Positions 37,592-46,552 of a DNA stretch of 64,000 nt are shown piece by piece. The notes beneath the pieces are model-generated. The model was given only the letters and a program-made list of their open reading frames with translations. It was not told where the DNA came from and did no database searches. The translations under genes and the position numbers were made by a program. Every line of letters begins with the position of its first letter. Positions within the stretch are counted from its first letter, which is position 1. The DNA is from DATBLE01 sp963808815 (lineage in GTDB: Bacteria; Actinomycetota; Thermoleophilia; Gaiellales; Gaiellaceae), in the NCBI GenBank assembly GCA_963808815.1, contig CAWEGI010000013.1, positions 1 through 64,000 on the forward strand. The letters run 5' to 3'.

Positions 37592-38176
37592 CTAGCCGCT
37601 GGGGCTCCAGCCGCCCGTGGTGCCCTTGTACGTGCCGCTGAACAGGGCCAGCGGTGTGCGCGCGAGGATCTCGAGGTCGACCTTCGGCGAGCGGTGCTCG
37701 ACGTACCAGACGTCCAGCTCGATCCGGTCCTCCCAGGGGAGCGATGCGCGGCCGTGGATCTGCGCCCAGCCGGTGATCCCCGGCTTGACCTCGAGGCGCC
37801 GCCGCTGGCGCTCGTCGTAGCGCTCGACCTGGTACCCGAGCGTCGGCCGCGGCCCGATCAGGCTCATGTCTCCGCGGACGACGTTCCAGAGCTGGGGCAG
37901 TTCGTCGATCGAGAGCCGCCGGAGGAGCCGGCCGGTGCGCGTGATCCGCGGGTCGCCCCGGTCGACCGCGTAGCCGGCGCCGATCTTCTCCGCCCCGACC
38001 ACCATCGTCCGCAGCTTGAGCAGCTCGAACTCCTCTCCGTCCTTGCCCACGCGGCGCTGGCGGTAGAGGACCGGGCCGCCGTCCTCGAGCTTGACCGCAA
38101 GGGCGCCGGCGGCGAGCAGCGGGCTCGTCAGGACCAGCCCGACCGAGGCGAGGGCGACGTCGGCGGCCCGGTTCAC
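37592..38176 (-). CDS. Undecaprenyl-phosphate sugar-1-phosphate transferase (initiating transferase)
   Basis: GTG 38176 overlaps the methyltransferase stop. It encodes 194 residues, the catalytic bacterial sugar transferase domain. A membrane hairpin (VALASVGLVLTSPLLAAGAL) is followed by GGPVLYRQRRVGKDGEEFEL, LLKLRTMVVGAE, DPRITRTGRLLRRLSIDELP and WNVVRGDMSLIGPRP, ending with PGITGWAQIHGR. It transfers a sugar-1-phosphate to the lipid carrier and starts each repeat unit on the cytoplasmic face. The N-terminal multi-helix domain of long WbaP/WcaJ forms is absent, as in PglC-like forms. Confidence 0.95.
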   Translation of the reverse strand: MNRAADVALASVGLVLTSPLLAAGALAVKLEDGGPVLYRQRRVGKDGEEFELLKLRTMVVGAEKIGAGYAVDRGDPRITRTGRLLRRLSIDELPQLWNVVRGDMSLIGPRPTLGYQVERYDERQRRRLEVKPGITGWAQIHGRASLPWEDRIELDVWYVEHRSPKVDLEILARTPLALFSGTYKGTTGGWSPSG

Positions 38177-38918
38177 GCGGGCTTCCGGGCGTGCACGACC
38201 ACGCTGTCGGCGAGCCTGGACGAGGACAGGGGCGAGCACCGAGGCACGGCGCAGCAGCGTCGGAGACGCGTACGACGACCCGGGAGCGCGCCGGCAGCAG
38301 GTCGAGGTCGGCCGTCTGCGGGTTGATGGTCAGGAACCCGTCCGCCGTGAGCGACACCGGCCCGATCGCGCCGAACGTCTCCCGCAGCTCCCCCAGCGTC
38401 CAGTAGCGGACGTCCTGCCCGGTGCCCGCGGAGAACCCGCGTCGGGCCTGGCGAACGAGGTTGAGCGGGCCGCGCGCGTTCGGCATCTCGATCCAGACCA
38501 GCCCGCTCGGTCGCAAGACCCGGCGAATCTCGCCGACCACGAGCGGCACGTCCTCCTTGTCCAGGTGCTGGAGCACGCTGTACGAAAAGACGGCGTCGAA
38601 CGACGCGTCGGCGAACGGAAGCTCGCGCGCGTCGGCGACGACGTACTCGGCCTCCACGCCGAGCTGCTCCGCGACTCGGCGCGCCGCACCGACCGACTTC
38701 TTCGCCCGGTCGATCCCCGTCGCCCGCCAGCCGGCCCGGTCGGCGGCGATCGTCCAGCGCCCCCAGTTGCAGCCGAGGTCGAGTAGAGCGCGCCCCTGCC
38801 CGTCCGCGAGCGGGAACGGCGGGATCGGGTAGCGGGTCAGCCGTGCACCGCGGTACAGGTTGCCGTGCGTCTTGATCAGCGACGCGCGGACGTGCTCGTC
38901 GACCGCCTCGCCCGTCAC
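38173..38918 (-). CDS. SAM-dependent methyltransferase of the polysaccharide locus
   Basis: GTG 38918 overlaps the GT2 stop (GTGA). It encodes about 248 residues. ALLDLGCNWGRWTIAADRAG is motif I, GIDRAKKSVGAARRVAEQLG carries the acidic residue after beta-2, and ARELPFADASFDAVFSYSVL with LQHLDKEDVP completes the Methyltransf_11 pattern. RRVLRPSGLVWIEMPNARGP follows. One frame change near 38240 precedes the end SVVVHARKPA. Position inside the operon suggests methylation of a sugar or lipid-linked intermediate. Confidence 0.85.
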
Positions 38919-40027
38919 CGCGTCCCCTCGGCCGCGTCCCAGGTCGCCGGCACGCCGCGGCGCAGGTAGTTCCAGAGCGAGACGACCGTCGCCCAGGTGA
39001 CGAGCGCGTAGTAGCGCGGCAACCCGCGCCGGAGCGCGGCCAGCGCCAGGAACGCGAGCTGCAGCCCGAGCAGCACGTCGTAGACGACGCCTGCCCGCAG
39101 CCCGACAAGGGCGACGTTCGTCCCCAGGACGAACAGGTGCAGCAGGCCGCTGCCGTAGCGCAGGTGACGGTGGGAGACGATCTCGACGAAGTACCCGGCC
39201 GGCAGGCGCCGGAGCATCTTCCCGCGCAACACGATCAGCCAGCAGTGCTCGAACATGCGCACCTTGCGCCGGTATTCGGTCTCGATCTCCGGCGTGGGCG
39301 CCTCGAAGGCGAGCGCCTCCGGGTCGTAGACGGCCCGGCGCCCGCGCTGAACCATCAGGTACGGCAGCGAGAGGTCGTGCCCGAAGCGCGGGTCGACCTC
39401 GACGTAGTCGGCCCGCCGCACCGCGTAGACGGAGCCGTTGCCGCCGGTGACCGAGCCGAGCGCGGACTCCTGCGCGCGCAGCCACGTCTCGAAGCGCCAG
39501 TAGACGCCCTCGCGGTTCGAGCCGGCCGCGTCGGTCAGCACCAGCCGGCCGCAGACGTACGCGACCTCGGGGTCGGCGAACGAGCGGACCAGCTTGGCGA
39601 GCGTGTCCGGCGACCACGTCGCATTGGCGTCGGAGAACGCCACGATCTCGCCGTTCGTCTCGCGAACCGCCCGGTCCTGCGCGGCGACCTTGCCGGCGCG
39701 CGGGCAGCGAATCAGCCGGACGCGGGGCTCGCGGGCCACGACCGCCTCGACCAGCTCGTCGGTGCGGTCGTCCGACGCGTCGGAGGTGACGACGATCTCG
39801 AGCCGGTCGGCCGGGTAGTCGAGGGCGAGCAGGTTCTCGAGCCGCCGCTCGATCACCGTCTCTTCGTTGTAGGCGGCGACGATCACCGTCACGCTCGGCG
39901 TGGCCGCCTCGCCGCGAACCGGTCGGCGCCGGACGCGGGCGGCGACGGCCGCCGCCAGTGGATACGCGGCGTGCGTCCAGACGAGCGCGCCGAGCGCGGC
40001 CCAGAAGACGACCTCGACGACTATCAC
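38915..40027 (-). CDS. Membrane family 2 glycosyltransferase (processive type)
   Basis: GTG 40027 overlaps the GT4 stop. It encodes 370 residues, intact. An N-terminal helix (IVVEVVFWAALGALVWTHAA) precedes a GT-A domain: SVTVIVAAYNEETVIERRLE, VTSDASDDRTDELVEA, AFSDANATWSPDTLAKLVRS, and TGGNGSVYAVRRADYVEVDP. Two or three C-terminal helices follow (LFVLGTNVALVGLRAGVVY, LLGLQLAFLALAAL). This arrangement is usual in enzymes extending exopolysaccharide repeats at the membrane. The donor sugar is unknown. Confidence 0.9.
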   Translation of the reverse strand: MIVVEVVFWAALGALVWTHAAYPLAAAVAARVRRRPVRGEAATPSVTVIVAAYNEETVIERRLENLLALDYPADRLEIVVTSDASDDRTDELVEAVVAREPRVRLIRCPRAGKVAAQDRAVRETNGEIVAFSDANATWSPDTLAKLVRSFADPEVAYVCGRLVLTDAAGSNREGVYWRFETWLRAQESALGSVTGGNGSVYAVRRADYVEVDPRFGHDLSLPYLMVQRGRRAVYDPEALAFEAPTPEIETEYRRKVRMFEHCWLIVLRGKMLRRLPAGYFVEIVSHRHLRYGSGLLHLFVLGTNVALVGLRAGVVYDVLLGLQLAFLALAALRRGLPRYYALVTWATVVSLWNYLRRGVPATWDAAEGTR

Positions 40028-41224
40028 GCTGCCCGCTCCAGCTCCGAGAGCACGGCCTCGTATCGGCCGATCGCGATCGCCCGGTCGGCCTCCTCCTCGG
40101 CGTAGGCGCGCGCGCGCCTGCCCATCTCGGCGAGGTCGAACTCGCCGTCGTGCGCAGCGCGGATCGCGCGGGCCAGGGCGAACGGGTCGCCCGGCTGCAC
40201 GACCACGCCGCAGCCGACGCTCGCCACCAGCTGCGCGGTCTCGCTCTCGGCCTCGGCGGCGGCGATCACGGGCCGCCCGGTCGCCAGCACGCCGTAGAGC
40301 CGGCTGGGAACGACGTAGCCGGCGAGCCCGCGGGCGAGCCCGACGACGTGGATGTCGGCGGTCGAGATCGACAGCGAGCGCAGCTCGTAGGGCTGCCAGG
40401 CCATGAAGCGCACCTTCTCGGCCGCCAGCCGGCGCGCGAGCTGGACCAGCTCTTCGCGGCGGGCGCCGCCGCCGATGATCCGCACCGCCAGGTTGTCGAG
40501 GTCGCGCAGGAACGTGCAGGCCCGGATCAGCGTGTCGAGGTCCTGGGCGTAGCCGACGTTGCCCGAGTGCATGACCACGAAGCGCTTCGTCAACCGGTGC
40601 TCGCGCGCCCAGGGATTGTCGCGCGGCGCGGGGCGCACCCGGGTGACGTCCACCCAGTTCGGGATCACCCGGATCCGCTCCGCCTGCACGCCCTTCTCCT
40701 CCAGCCGTCGCTTCATCGTGTCGCCGATCGCGACGACGCGGTCGGCAGAGCGGAGCGACGAGTCGACGAGCAGGCGCAGCGACCGGATGACGAGCGGGTT
40801 GCGCAGGCGCCCGAGCTTCACGGCGATCTCCGGAAAGACGTCCTGGGCGATCACGAGCAGCGGCGCCCGGAAGCGGGCGGCGATCACACGCGCCATCGAC
40901 GCCGATGAACGGCGGGTCGGTCATGCAGACGACCAGGTCGGGCCGACGCGCGAACATCCCCTTCCACATCACCCCGAACACGTACGTCAGGTAGTTCAGG
41001 GCCCGGCGCGAGAGCCGCGAGCGCTCGTACGTCGTCGAGCGCACGCGGACGATCTGGACGCCGTTCCGCTCCTGCTGGGCCGGAGCCTCCGGCGCCGCGC
41101 CTGCGATCACGGTCACGTCGTAATCGGCGGCGAGCGCCTCGCAGAGCTCGGTGAGCAGGTTGGCGGTGGCCTCGACACCGGGCCAGTAGTACTGGTTGAG
41201 GACGAGGACGCGTTGCCGGCGCAC
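40024..41224 (-). CDS. Family 4 glycosyltransferase (WbuB-like)
   Basis: GTG 41224 (MRRQRVLVLNQYYWPGVEAT) is the first gene of the minus-strand operon. About 400 residues with one frame change near 40900. GT-B features: the N-terminal domain with NLLTELCEALAADYDVTVIA, DPPFIGVDG and PLLVIAQDVFPEIAVKLGRL. The C-terminal domain reads VVMHSGNVGYAQDLDTLIRA, then VRFMAWQPYELRSLSISTAD, VVPSRLYGVLATGRPVIAAA and ESETAQLVASVGCGVVVQPG. It resembles WbuB/WcaI-type enzymes that use GalNAc/FucNAc-type donors; the donor assignment is a guess. Confidence 0.88.
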
Positions 41225-41279
41225 GGGAGAAAGGTATCCCGGCCTCCCCCCGGCAGAGACGGCGCTAACGTCCACGGCC

Positions 41280-42323
41280 GTGACCGACATCGCCGTCCTC
41301 GGCCCGGATCCCGGCTTCGGAGGCGGCGGGGCCGCTCAGCTCGACGCGTTCCTGACCGCGGCCACGGCCCTCGGGCGGGAGACCGAGGTGCACTACGGAC
41401 GGATGCCGTCCCGGCGCCGGCCCGTGGACGCCGTCAACCAGATCGCGCTCGGGCGGAAGGTCGCGCCGCGTCTGCGCGACGCGCGCGACGTCTGGGTGGT
41501 CGCGACGTCGGCGTCCAACGGCTACGCAGCGGCGCTCAGCGGCCGCCCCTACGCCGCCTGGATCGGCACCGGGCTGGAGGAGGAATGGGCCGGAAGGCGC
41601 CCCGGGCTTCGCGCCTCGCGCCGCCTGGCGATCAGGGTGAACGGGCCGGTGCTGCGGAAGATGGAGCGCCTGGTGCTGGCCGGCGCCCGCCGCGTGTACG
41701 CGACGTCGCCGTACAGCCGCGCCAGCGTCGCCCGCGCCGGCCGTCTCGACGTGGGCGAGGTCGGCATCCTGCCGCTGCCGGTCGACCTCGAGCGCTTCTT
41801 CCCCGCTCTGGACGACACCTGGGAGGCGACGCTCGACGATCCGGTGCTCGTCTTCGTCGGGCGCGCGAACGACCCGCGCAAGAACGTCCGCCTGCTGCTC
41901 GACGCGCTGCCGCTGCTCCCGGGCGTGCGGGCGCTCCTCGTCGGCGAGCCGCCGGAGACGCCACTTCCCCAGCAGGCCCAGGCGGCAGGCGTGGTCCCGT
42001 CGATCGCCCCGTTCCTGCGCCGGGGAACCATGCTCGTCGTCCCGTCGCACCAGGAGGGCTTCGGGATCGCCGCGGCCGAGGCGATGGCGGCCGGTCTGCC
42101 CGTGGTGACCACGCCGTGCGGCGGGCCGGAGGCGCTCGTCCGCGACTCCAGGGCCGGCGTCGTGCTTTCCGGCTTCTCGGCCGAGGAGCTCGCCGAACGG
42201 GTGCGAGCGCTGCTGGCCGACCCGGTCCGGCTCATGTACATGCGTCGGAAGGGGCGCGAGTACGTCGCCCGCGAGCATTCGCCGGAGCGGCTCCGGACGC
42301 TGCTGGGCGAGGCGCTCTGTTGA
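41280..42323 (+). CDS. Family 4 glycosyltransferase 1 of the plus-strand operon
   Basis: GTG 41280 (MTDIAVLGPDPGFGGGGAAQ), 347 residues, intact. The GT-B C-terminal domain is clear: VLVFVGRANDPRKNVRLLLD, ALLVGEPPETPLPQQA, then MLVVPSHQEGFGIAAAEAMA and AGLPVVTTPCGGPEALVRDS, with the EGFGIAAAE glutamates that bind the sugar nucleotide. It is the first gene of the divergent operon; only 55 bases (41225-41279) separate it from the opposite GT4, so both operons probably share one regulatory region. The TGA overlaps the TTG start of the next gene. Confidence 0.92.
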   Translation: MTDIAVLGPDPGFGGGGAAQLDAFLTAATALGRETEVHYGRMPSRRRPVDAVNQIALGRKVAPRLRDARDVWVVATSASNGYAAALSGRPYAAWIGTGLEEEWAGRRPGLRASRRLAIRVNGPVLRKMERLVLAGARRVYATSPYSRASVARAGRLDVGEVGILPLPVDLERFFPALDDTWEATLDDPVLVFVGRANDPRKNVRLLLDALPLLPGVRALLVGEPPETPLPQQAQAAGVVPSIAPFLRRGTMLVVPSHQEGFGIAAAEAMAAGLPVVTTPCGGPEALVRDSRAGVVLSGFSAEELAERVRALLADPVRLMYMRRKGREYVAREHSPERLRTLLGEALC

Positions 42324-43387
42324 TCGGGATCTCGCTGCTCACCCTCGATCCGTGGACTGTCGGCGGCACGCAGACCCACGCCCGCGAGCTCGTGCGGGCG
42401 CTCGCCCAGCACGGGACGCTCGACTATCGCGTCTACGTCTCGGACATCGCACCGGAGGCGGGCGGCGACCTCCGGACAGTCGTCGTGCCGGAGTTCCCCG
42501 CCGGCCGGAGCCGACTGGGCCGGGTCGCCGGCCTGACGCGCGCCACGATCGCGGACGGGCGGCTGAGGCGCGTCCTCGACCGCGACCACGCGGTCGCCTT
42601 CCACTTTCCGCTGACCGTGATGCTCCCGCACGTGAGCGCGCCCGCGACCACGACGATCCACGACCTCCAGCACGAGGCCTACCCGCAGTTCTTCTCGCGG
42701 CCACAGCTGAGCTACCGGCGCCACGTCTACGGCCGCTCGGTCAGGTCGAGCCGGATCGTGATCACCGTCAGCGAACACGTTCGCGACGACCTCGTCGAGC
42801 GTCTCGGCTACCCGGCGGAGCGGGTGCGGGTGATCCACCACGGCGTCGACCACGAGCGGTTCACGCTCGAGGCTGCCGGCAAGCGCGAGCCGTTCCTGCT
42901 CTACCCGGCCAACTGGTGGCCGCACAAGAACCACGAGCTCCTGCTCGAGGCCTTCGCCTCCGTTCGCCGTGAGCGGCCGGAGCTTCGGCTCGTGCTCACG
43001 GGCTCGGATCACCCGGCGGGCCTTCCCGACGGCGTGACGTCGCTCGGCCGGGTGTCCGACGAACGGCTCGTCGAGCTCTATCGAAGCGCCGCGGCGCTCG
43101 TCTTCCCGAGCCTCTACGAGGGCTTCGGGCTGCCGCCGCTGGAGGCGATGGCGTGCGGGTGCCCGGTCGCGGTCTCACGGGTGGCTGCGCTCCCCGAGGT
43201 CTGCGGGGACGCCGCCGTCTACTTCGACCCGACGTCGGTGGAGACCATCGCGCAGGGGATCGTCGACGTCCTCGACCGGCCGGCTGCCGGGGGGCCCGAG
43301 CACGCCGCCAGGTTCACCTGGGAGGAGTTCGCGCACCGCCACGACGCCGTGTACCGTGAGCTCGCCGGCGGCGACGACCCCGGATGA
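42320..43387 (+). CDS. Family 4 glycosyltransferase 2 of the plus-strand operon
   Basis: TTG 42320 (MIGISLLTLDPWTVGGTQTH) overlaps the stop before it. It encodes 355 residues, intact. Acceptor-side features are WTVGGTQTHARELVRAL and TTTIHDLQHEAYPQFFSRPQ. The donor domain reads FLLYPANWWPHKNHELLLEA, then LVFPSLYEGFGLPPLEAMAC and GCPVAVSRVAALPEVCGDAA. The IHDLQHEAYP and PHKNH signatures are typical of GT4 mannosyl- or rhamnosyltransferases in exopolysaccharide clusters. The stop overlaps the next ATG (ATGA). Confidence 0.93.
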   Translation: MIGISLLTLDPWTVGGTQTHARELVRALAQHGTLDYRVYVSDIAPEAGGDLRTVVVPEFPAGRSRLGRVAGLTRATIADGRLRRVLDRDHAVAFHFPLTVMLPHVSAPATTTIHDLQHEAYPQFFSRPQLSYRRHVYGRSVRSSRIVITVSEHVRDDLVERLGYPAERVRVIHHGVDHERFTLEAAGKREPFLLYPANWWPHKNHELLLEAFASVRRERPELRLVLTGSDHPAGLPDGVTSLGRVSDERLVELYRSAAALVFPSLYEGFGLPPLEAMACGCPVAVSRVAALPEVCGDAAVYFDPTSVETIAQGIVDVLDRPAAGGPEHAARFTWEEFAHRHDAVYRELAGGDDPG

Positions 43388-44776
43388 CGATGCGCTTCCT
43401 CTTCACCACGCTGCAGACCTACGAGAGCGAGTTCTACGCGCGCGTCGGCGAGGAGCTGCGCGCGCACGGCCACGACGTCTGCCACGTGACCGTCTCGCGG
43501 GCGTCGGCACAGGAGCTCCAGGCGCGCGGTATCGACGCGCGCTGCCTGCCCGACGTCGCTGTCGGCGCTCGGCGAGCCGGCCGACGCCGACGCCGAGGTC
43601 CGGCGGATCGAGGAGACCTACGACCTGCCGCACATCCGCGACGTCTACCGGGCCGACTGGGCCTGCAACGGCCAATCCGAGGCGTGGTGCGTCGCCCGCA
43701 CCGTCCGCACTTTCCGTGCGCTCGAACGCGTCTTCGACGACGTCCGTCCCGACGTGCTCGTGCCCGAGGTCGGCAACGAGACCATCCGCGTGGCGGCGCA
43801 CCAGATCGGCCTGCGCCGCGGCATCCCGGTGCTCTTCCTTCTCTACACGATCTTCCCCGACCCGCTGCGCCTGTACGTGGACACGCTCCACGCGCCGATC
43901 GCGACCCAGGACGAGGTGCGCGAGCTGAGCGACGAGGAGCGGGAGGAGGTGGAGGCTTTTCGCCGCTCGTTCACCGCCGCGGCGAAGCCGATCCGCGAGC
44001 ACCGGCGCGTCCCGGTCGAGCTCCGCCGCGCGAAGGTCTTCGCCGGCCACGTGCCGCCGGAAAGCGACGGTCGACCGCGACAACGACTACCTCCGCCCCT
44101 GGCGCCTGCTGCACACGAACGCCTCCGAATGGGTGCGCGCGCGGGCGGCCCGGCCGTTCTACGACGAGCTCGAGCCCTCACGGCCGTTCGTCGTACTTCC
44201 CGCTGCACGTCACGGACGACTACAAGATCACCCGGATCATCCCGCACTGCCGCGACCAGGTGTCGCTCGTCGAGCAGGTCGCCGATGCGCTGCCGGTCGG
44301 CTACGACCTCGTCCTGAAGGAGCACCCGATGTCGCTCGGCCGCAACAGCATCGGCCTGCTCCGGCGCCTGCGGCGCCGACCGAACGTCCGCCTCGTCCAG
44401 CCGTACACGAGCTCGCACGACCTGATCCGCGACTCGGTCGGCGTCGTCGTCATCTCGTCGACCGTCGGCCTGGAGGCGCTGCTCTACGACAAGCCGGTGC
44501 TGACGCTCGGCGACCCGTTCTACGCCGGCTTCGGCGTCACGCTCGACGTCGACTGCGTTCGCGGAGATCACGGAGCGCGTTCCCGAGCTGCTCCGGTTCC
44601 GGCCCGATCCCGAGCGGACCCGCCGTTTCCTCCACGCCGCGATGCGCAACTGCTACCCCGGCGCCCCGGTGCTCGTCGACCGCTCGGAGGAGAACGCGAT
44701 CCGCCTGGCCGGCTCGATCGAAGCAGCGGCCCGTTCGGCGGTCGCCGCCCGCTCCCCCGCTCCCGCACTCGCATGA
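43384..44776 (+). CDS. Capsule polysaccharide biosynthesis protein (KpsC/KpsS or GT-B-like), frame-disrupted
   Basis: ATG 43384 (MTMRFLFTTLQTYESEFYAR); about 463 residues with frame changes near 43560, 44070, 44195 and 44560. The N-terminal domain holds DVLVPEVGNETIRVAAHQIG. The C-terminal domain holds YFPLHVTDDYKITRIIPHCR, LVLKEHPMSLGRNS, IRDSVGVVVISSTVGLEALL and YDKPVLTLGDPFYAGFGVTL. The KEHP motif and VVISSTVGLEAL are typical of the capsule synthesis (Caps_synth) and KpsC/KpsS group with GT-B folds. The same topology recurs in the SWDN-type paralogues further right. The stop overlaps the HAD gene start. Confidence 0.82.
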
Positions 44777-45447
44777 ACTTGCGCGCAGTCCTCTTCTGGG
44801 ACCTCGACGGCACGCTGCTCCTGACCGGGCGGGCAGGGCTGTACGCGTTCGAGGAGGCGCTCGAGGAGGTGACCGGAGCGACCTCGAACCTCCACGAGCT
44901 CTCCACGCCCGGGTTCACGGACGCCGGCGTCGCGCGGCTCGTGCTCGAGCACGCCGGCCAGGCGAGCGACCCCGAGACGGTCGAGGCCGTGCTGCGGTCC
45001 TACGAGCGCCGGCTGCCGGACAGCCTGCCCCGCCGGCAGGGGCGGGTGCTCGAAGGTATTCGCGAGGTGCTCGAGGATCTCGAGGGACGCGACGACGTCC
45101 GCTCGTACCTGCTCACGGGCAACACCCCGGCAGGCGCCCGCGCGAAGCTCGGCCACTACGACCTCGATCGGTTCTTCCCGGACGGCGAGGGCGCGTTCTG
45201 CATCGACCACGGCTCGCGCGTGGAGATCGCGCGGCGCGCGCTGCCGCTGGCGGAAGGCGCGGACGCCGCCTACGTGATCGGCGACACACCCGCCGACGTC
45301 GAGTGCGGCAAGGCGATCGGCGCGCGCACGATCGCGGTCGCCTCCGGCTGGCACTCGGTCGAGGAGCTGACCGCGACCGAGCCCTGGCTCGTGCTGGAGC
45401 GGATCCCGGAACCGGAGACGTTCCGGCAGCTCCTGGGGATCGCGTAG
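44773..45447 (+). CDS. HAD-superfamily phosphatase
   Basis: ATG 44773 overlaps the capsule gene stop. It encodes 224 residues, intact. HAD motif I is FWDLDGTLL (nucleophile Asp10, acid Asp12), motif II is SYLLTGNTPAGARAKL, and motif IV is VIGDTPADVECGKAIGARTI. The cap domain is helical (GLYAFEEALEEVTGA to RSYERRLPDSL), as in phosphoglycolate phosphatase-like subfamily I enzymes. In this operon it may dephosphorylate a sugar phosphate precursor or a KDO-8-P-like intermediate. The specific substrate cannot be inferred. Confidence 0.9.
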   Translation: MNLRAVLFWDLDGTLLLTGRAGLYAFEEALEEVTGATSNLHELSTPGFTDAGVARLVLEHAGQASDPETVEAVLRSYERRLPDSLPRRQGRVLEGIREVLEDLEGRDDVRSYLLTGNTPAGARAKLGHYDLDRFFPDGEGAFCIDHGSRVEIARRALPLAEGADAAYVIGDTPADVECGKAIGARTIAVASGWHSVEELTATEPWLVLERIPEPETFRQLLGIA

Positions 45448-45514
45448 CGCACTGCCGGCGCTCGATCGTACGCCCCAACGGGGCGGTGCCCGCCTCTCGT
45501 ATCCTCCGGCGTCG

Positions 45515-46552
45515 ATGGCGCAATCGGCCGATGTCCGCGACGAGCTGGCCGACCTCCTCGGGGAAACCCGCGTCGTCCTGGTCGACGTGGGCGCACGGGG
45601 GGGCATACCCAGCCGCTGGCGGACGATCGAGCCGTGGCTCCGAACGATCGGCTTCGAGCCGGACCCCAGGTCGGACGAGGCTCTCAACCGGTCCGAGCGC
45701 CTGACGGTCTTTCCCAGAGCGCTCGCATCAAGCCCGGGCAGCGTCGAGCTGCATCTGACCCGGGAGGAGAGCGATTCCTCCGTCCTGATGCCCAATCGAC
45801 CATTCCTGAGCCGGTTCCCCCGTGCCGAGCGATTCGACGTGGTCGAGACGCGCACAGTCGACGGAGACACGCTGGACAACCAGCTCGCAGACGGCGGAAT
45901 CGAGCGCGTCGACTTCATCAAGCTGGATACGCAAGGAAGCGAGCTGATGATCCTGGAGGGCGCGCAGGAGACGCTGCGGCGCGGTGTCTTCGGCATCGAG
46001 GTCGAGGTCGAGCTGAACCCGATGTACGAACAGCAGCCGTTGCTCTCGGACATCGACCGCTTTCTCCGTCCGTTCGGATACGAGCTGTTCGATCTGGAGC
46101 AGCCGCGCCGCTGGAAGTACCGCGGCGGAGAGCAACTCGCCCTCGCGCACGGCCAGATCATCTGGACAGACGCTGTCTACCTCCTCGGCCCGGATCGCGC
46201 GCTGCCGTTGCTGGGCAGGAACGGCGAGATCGGCGCCGACCTGGCGCGGGTCGTCGTCATCTGCCTGCTCTACGACCTGGGCGACTACGCGCTCTCGCTG
46301 CTCGACTCTCTCGGCGAGGACATCGGCCGCCCTTTGCGCGACCGGCTCGAACAGGCGGTGCGCATCTACGACGCAGCCTCCAAGACCGGCCGGCACACCC
46401 TGACGACGCGCATCTCTGCCCGCGACATGCGCCGCGTCCACGAGCTTCGCGACCAGACCGGAATCAGCGCGCAGAAGCAGCTCCGGGCCGCGCTCGGCGC
46501 CTGGCTGGACGCGCGCGAGAACGCGACCGAGCTAGTCGGCCCGGACGAGTAG
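45515..46552 (+). CDS. FkbM-family methyltransferase with C-terminal helical extension
   Basis: ATG 45515, 345 residues, intact. FkbM signatures: VVLVDVGARGGIPSRW (motif I), TIGFEPDPRSDEAL, LHLTREESDSSVL, then RVDFIKLDTQGSELMILEGA and FGIEVEVELNPMYEQQPLLS. Residues ~230-345 add a helical region (VVICLLYDLGDYALSLLDSL, ISARDMRRVHELRD) not usual in the family. FkbM enzymes O-methylate sugars and other metabolites, and are frequent in surface glycan loci. Its 3' end overlaps the end of the convergent gene by 21 bases. Confidence 0.88.
   Translation: MAQSADVRDELADLLGETRVVLVDVGARGGIPSRWRTIEPWLRTIGFEPDPRSDEALNRSERLTVFPRALASSPGSVELHLTREESDSSVLMPNRPFLSRFPRAERFDVVETRTVDGDTLDNQLADGGIERVDFIKLDTQGSELMILEGAQETLRRGVFGIEVEVELNPMYEQQPLLSDIDRFLRPFGYELFDLEQPRRWKYRGGEQLALAHGQIIWTDAVYLLGPDRALPLLGRNGEIGADLARVVVICLLYDLGDYALSLLDSLGEDIGRPLRDRLEQAVRIYDAASKTGRHTLTTRISARDMRRVHELRDQTGISAQKQLRAALGAWLDARENATELVGPDE

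Noticed and set aside
40559..42319. Long upstream extension of the second plus-strand GT4
   Set aside because: The frame runs through the opposite GT4 and the first plus GT4; GT homology begins at TTG 42320, where start and stop overlap.
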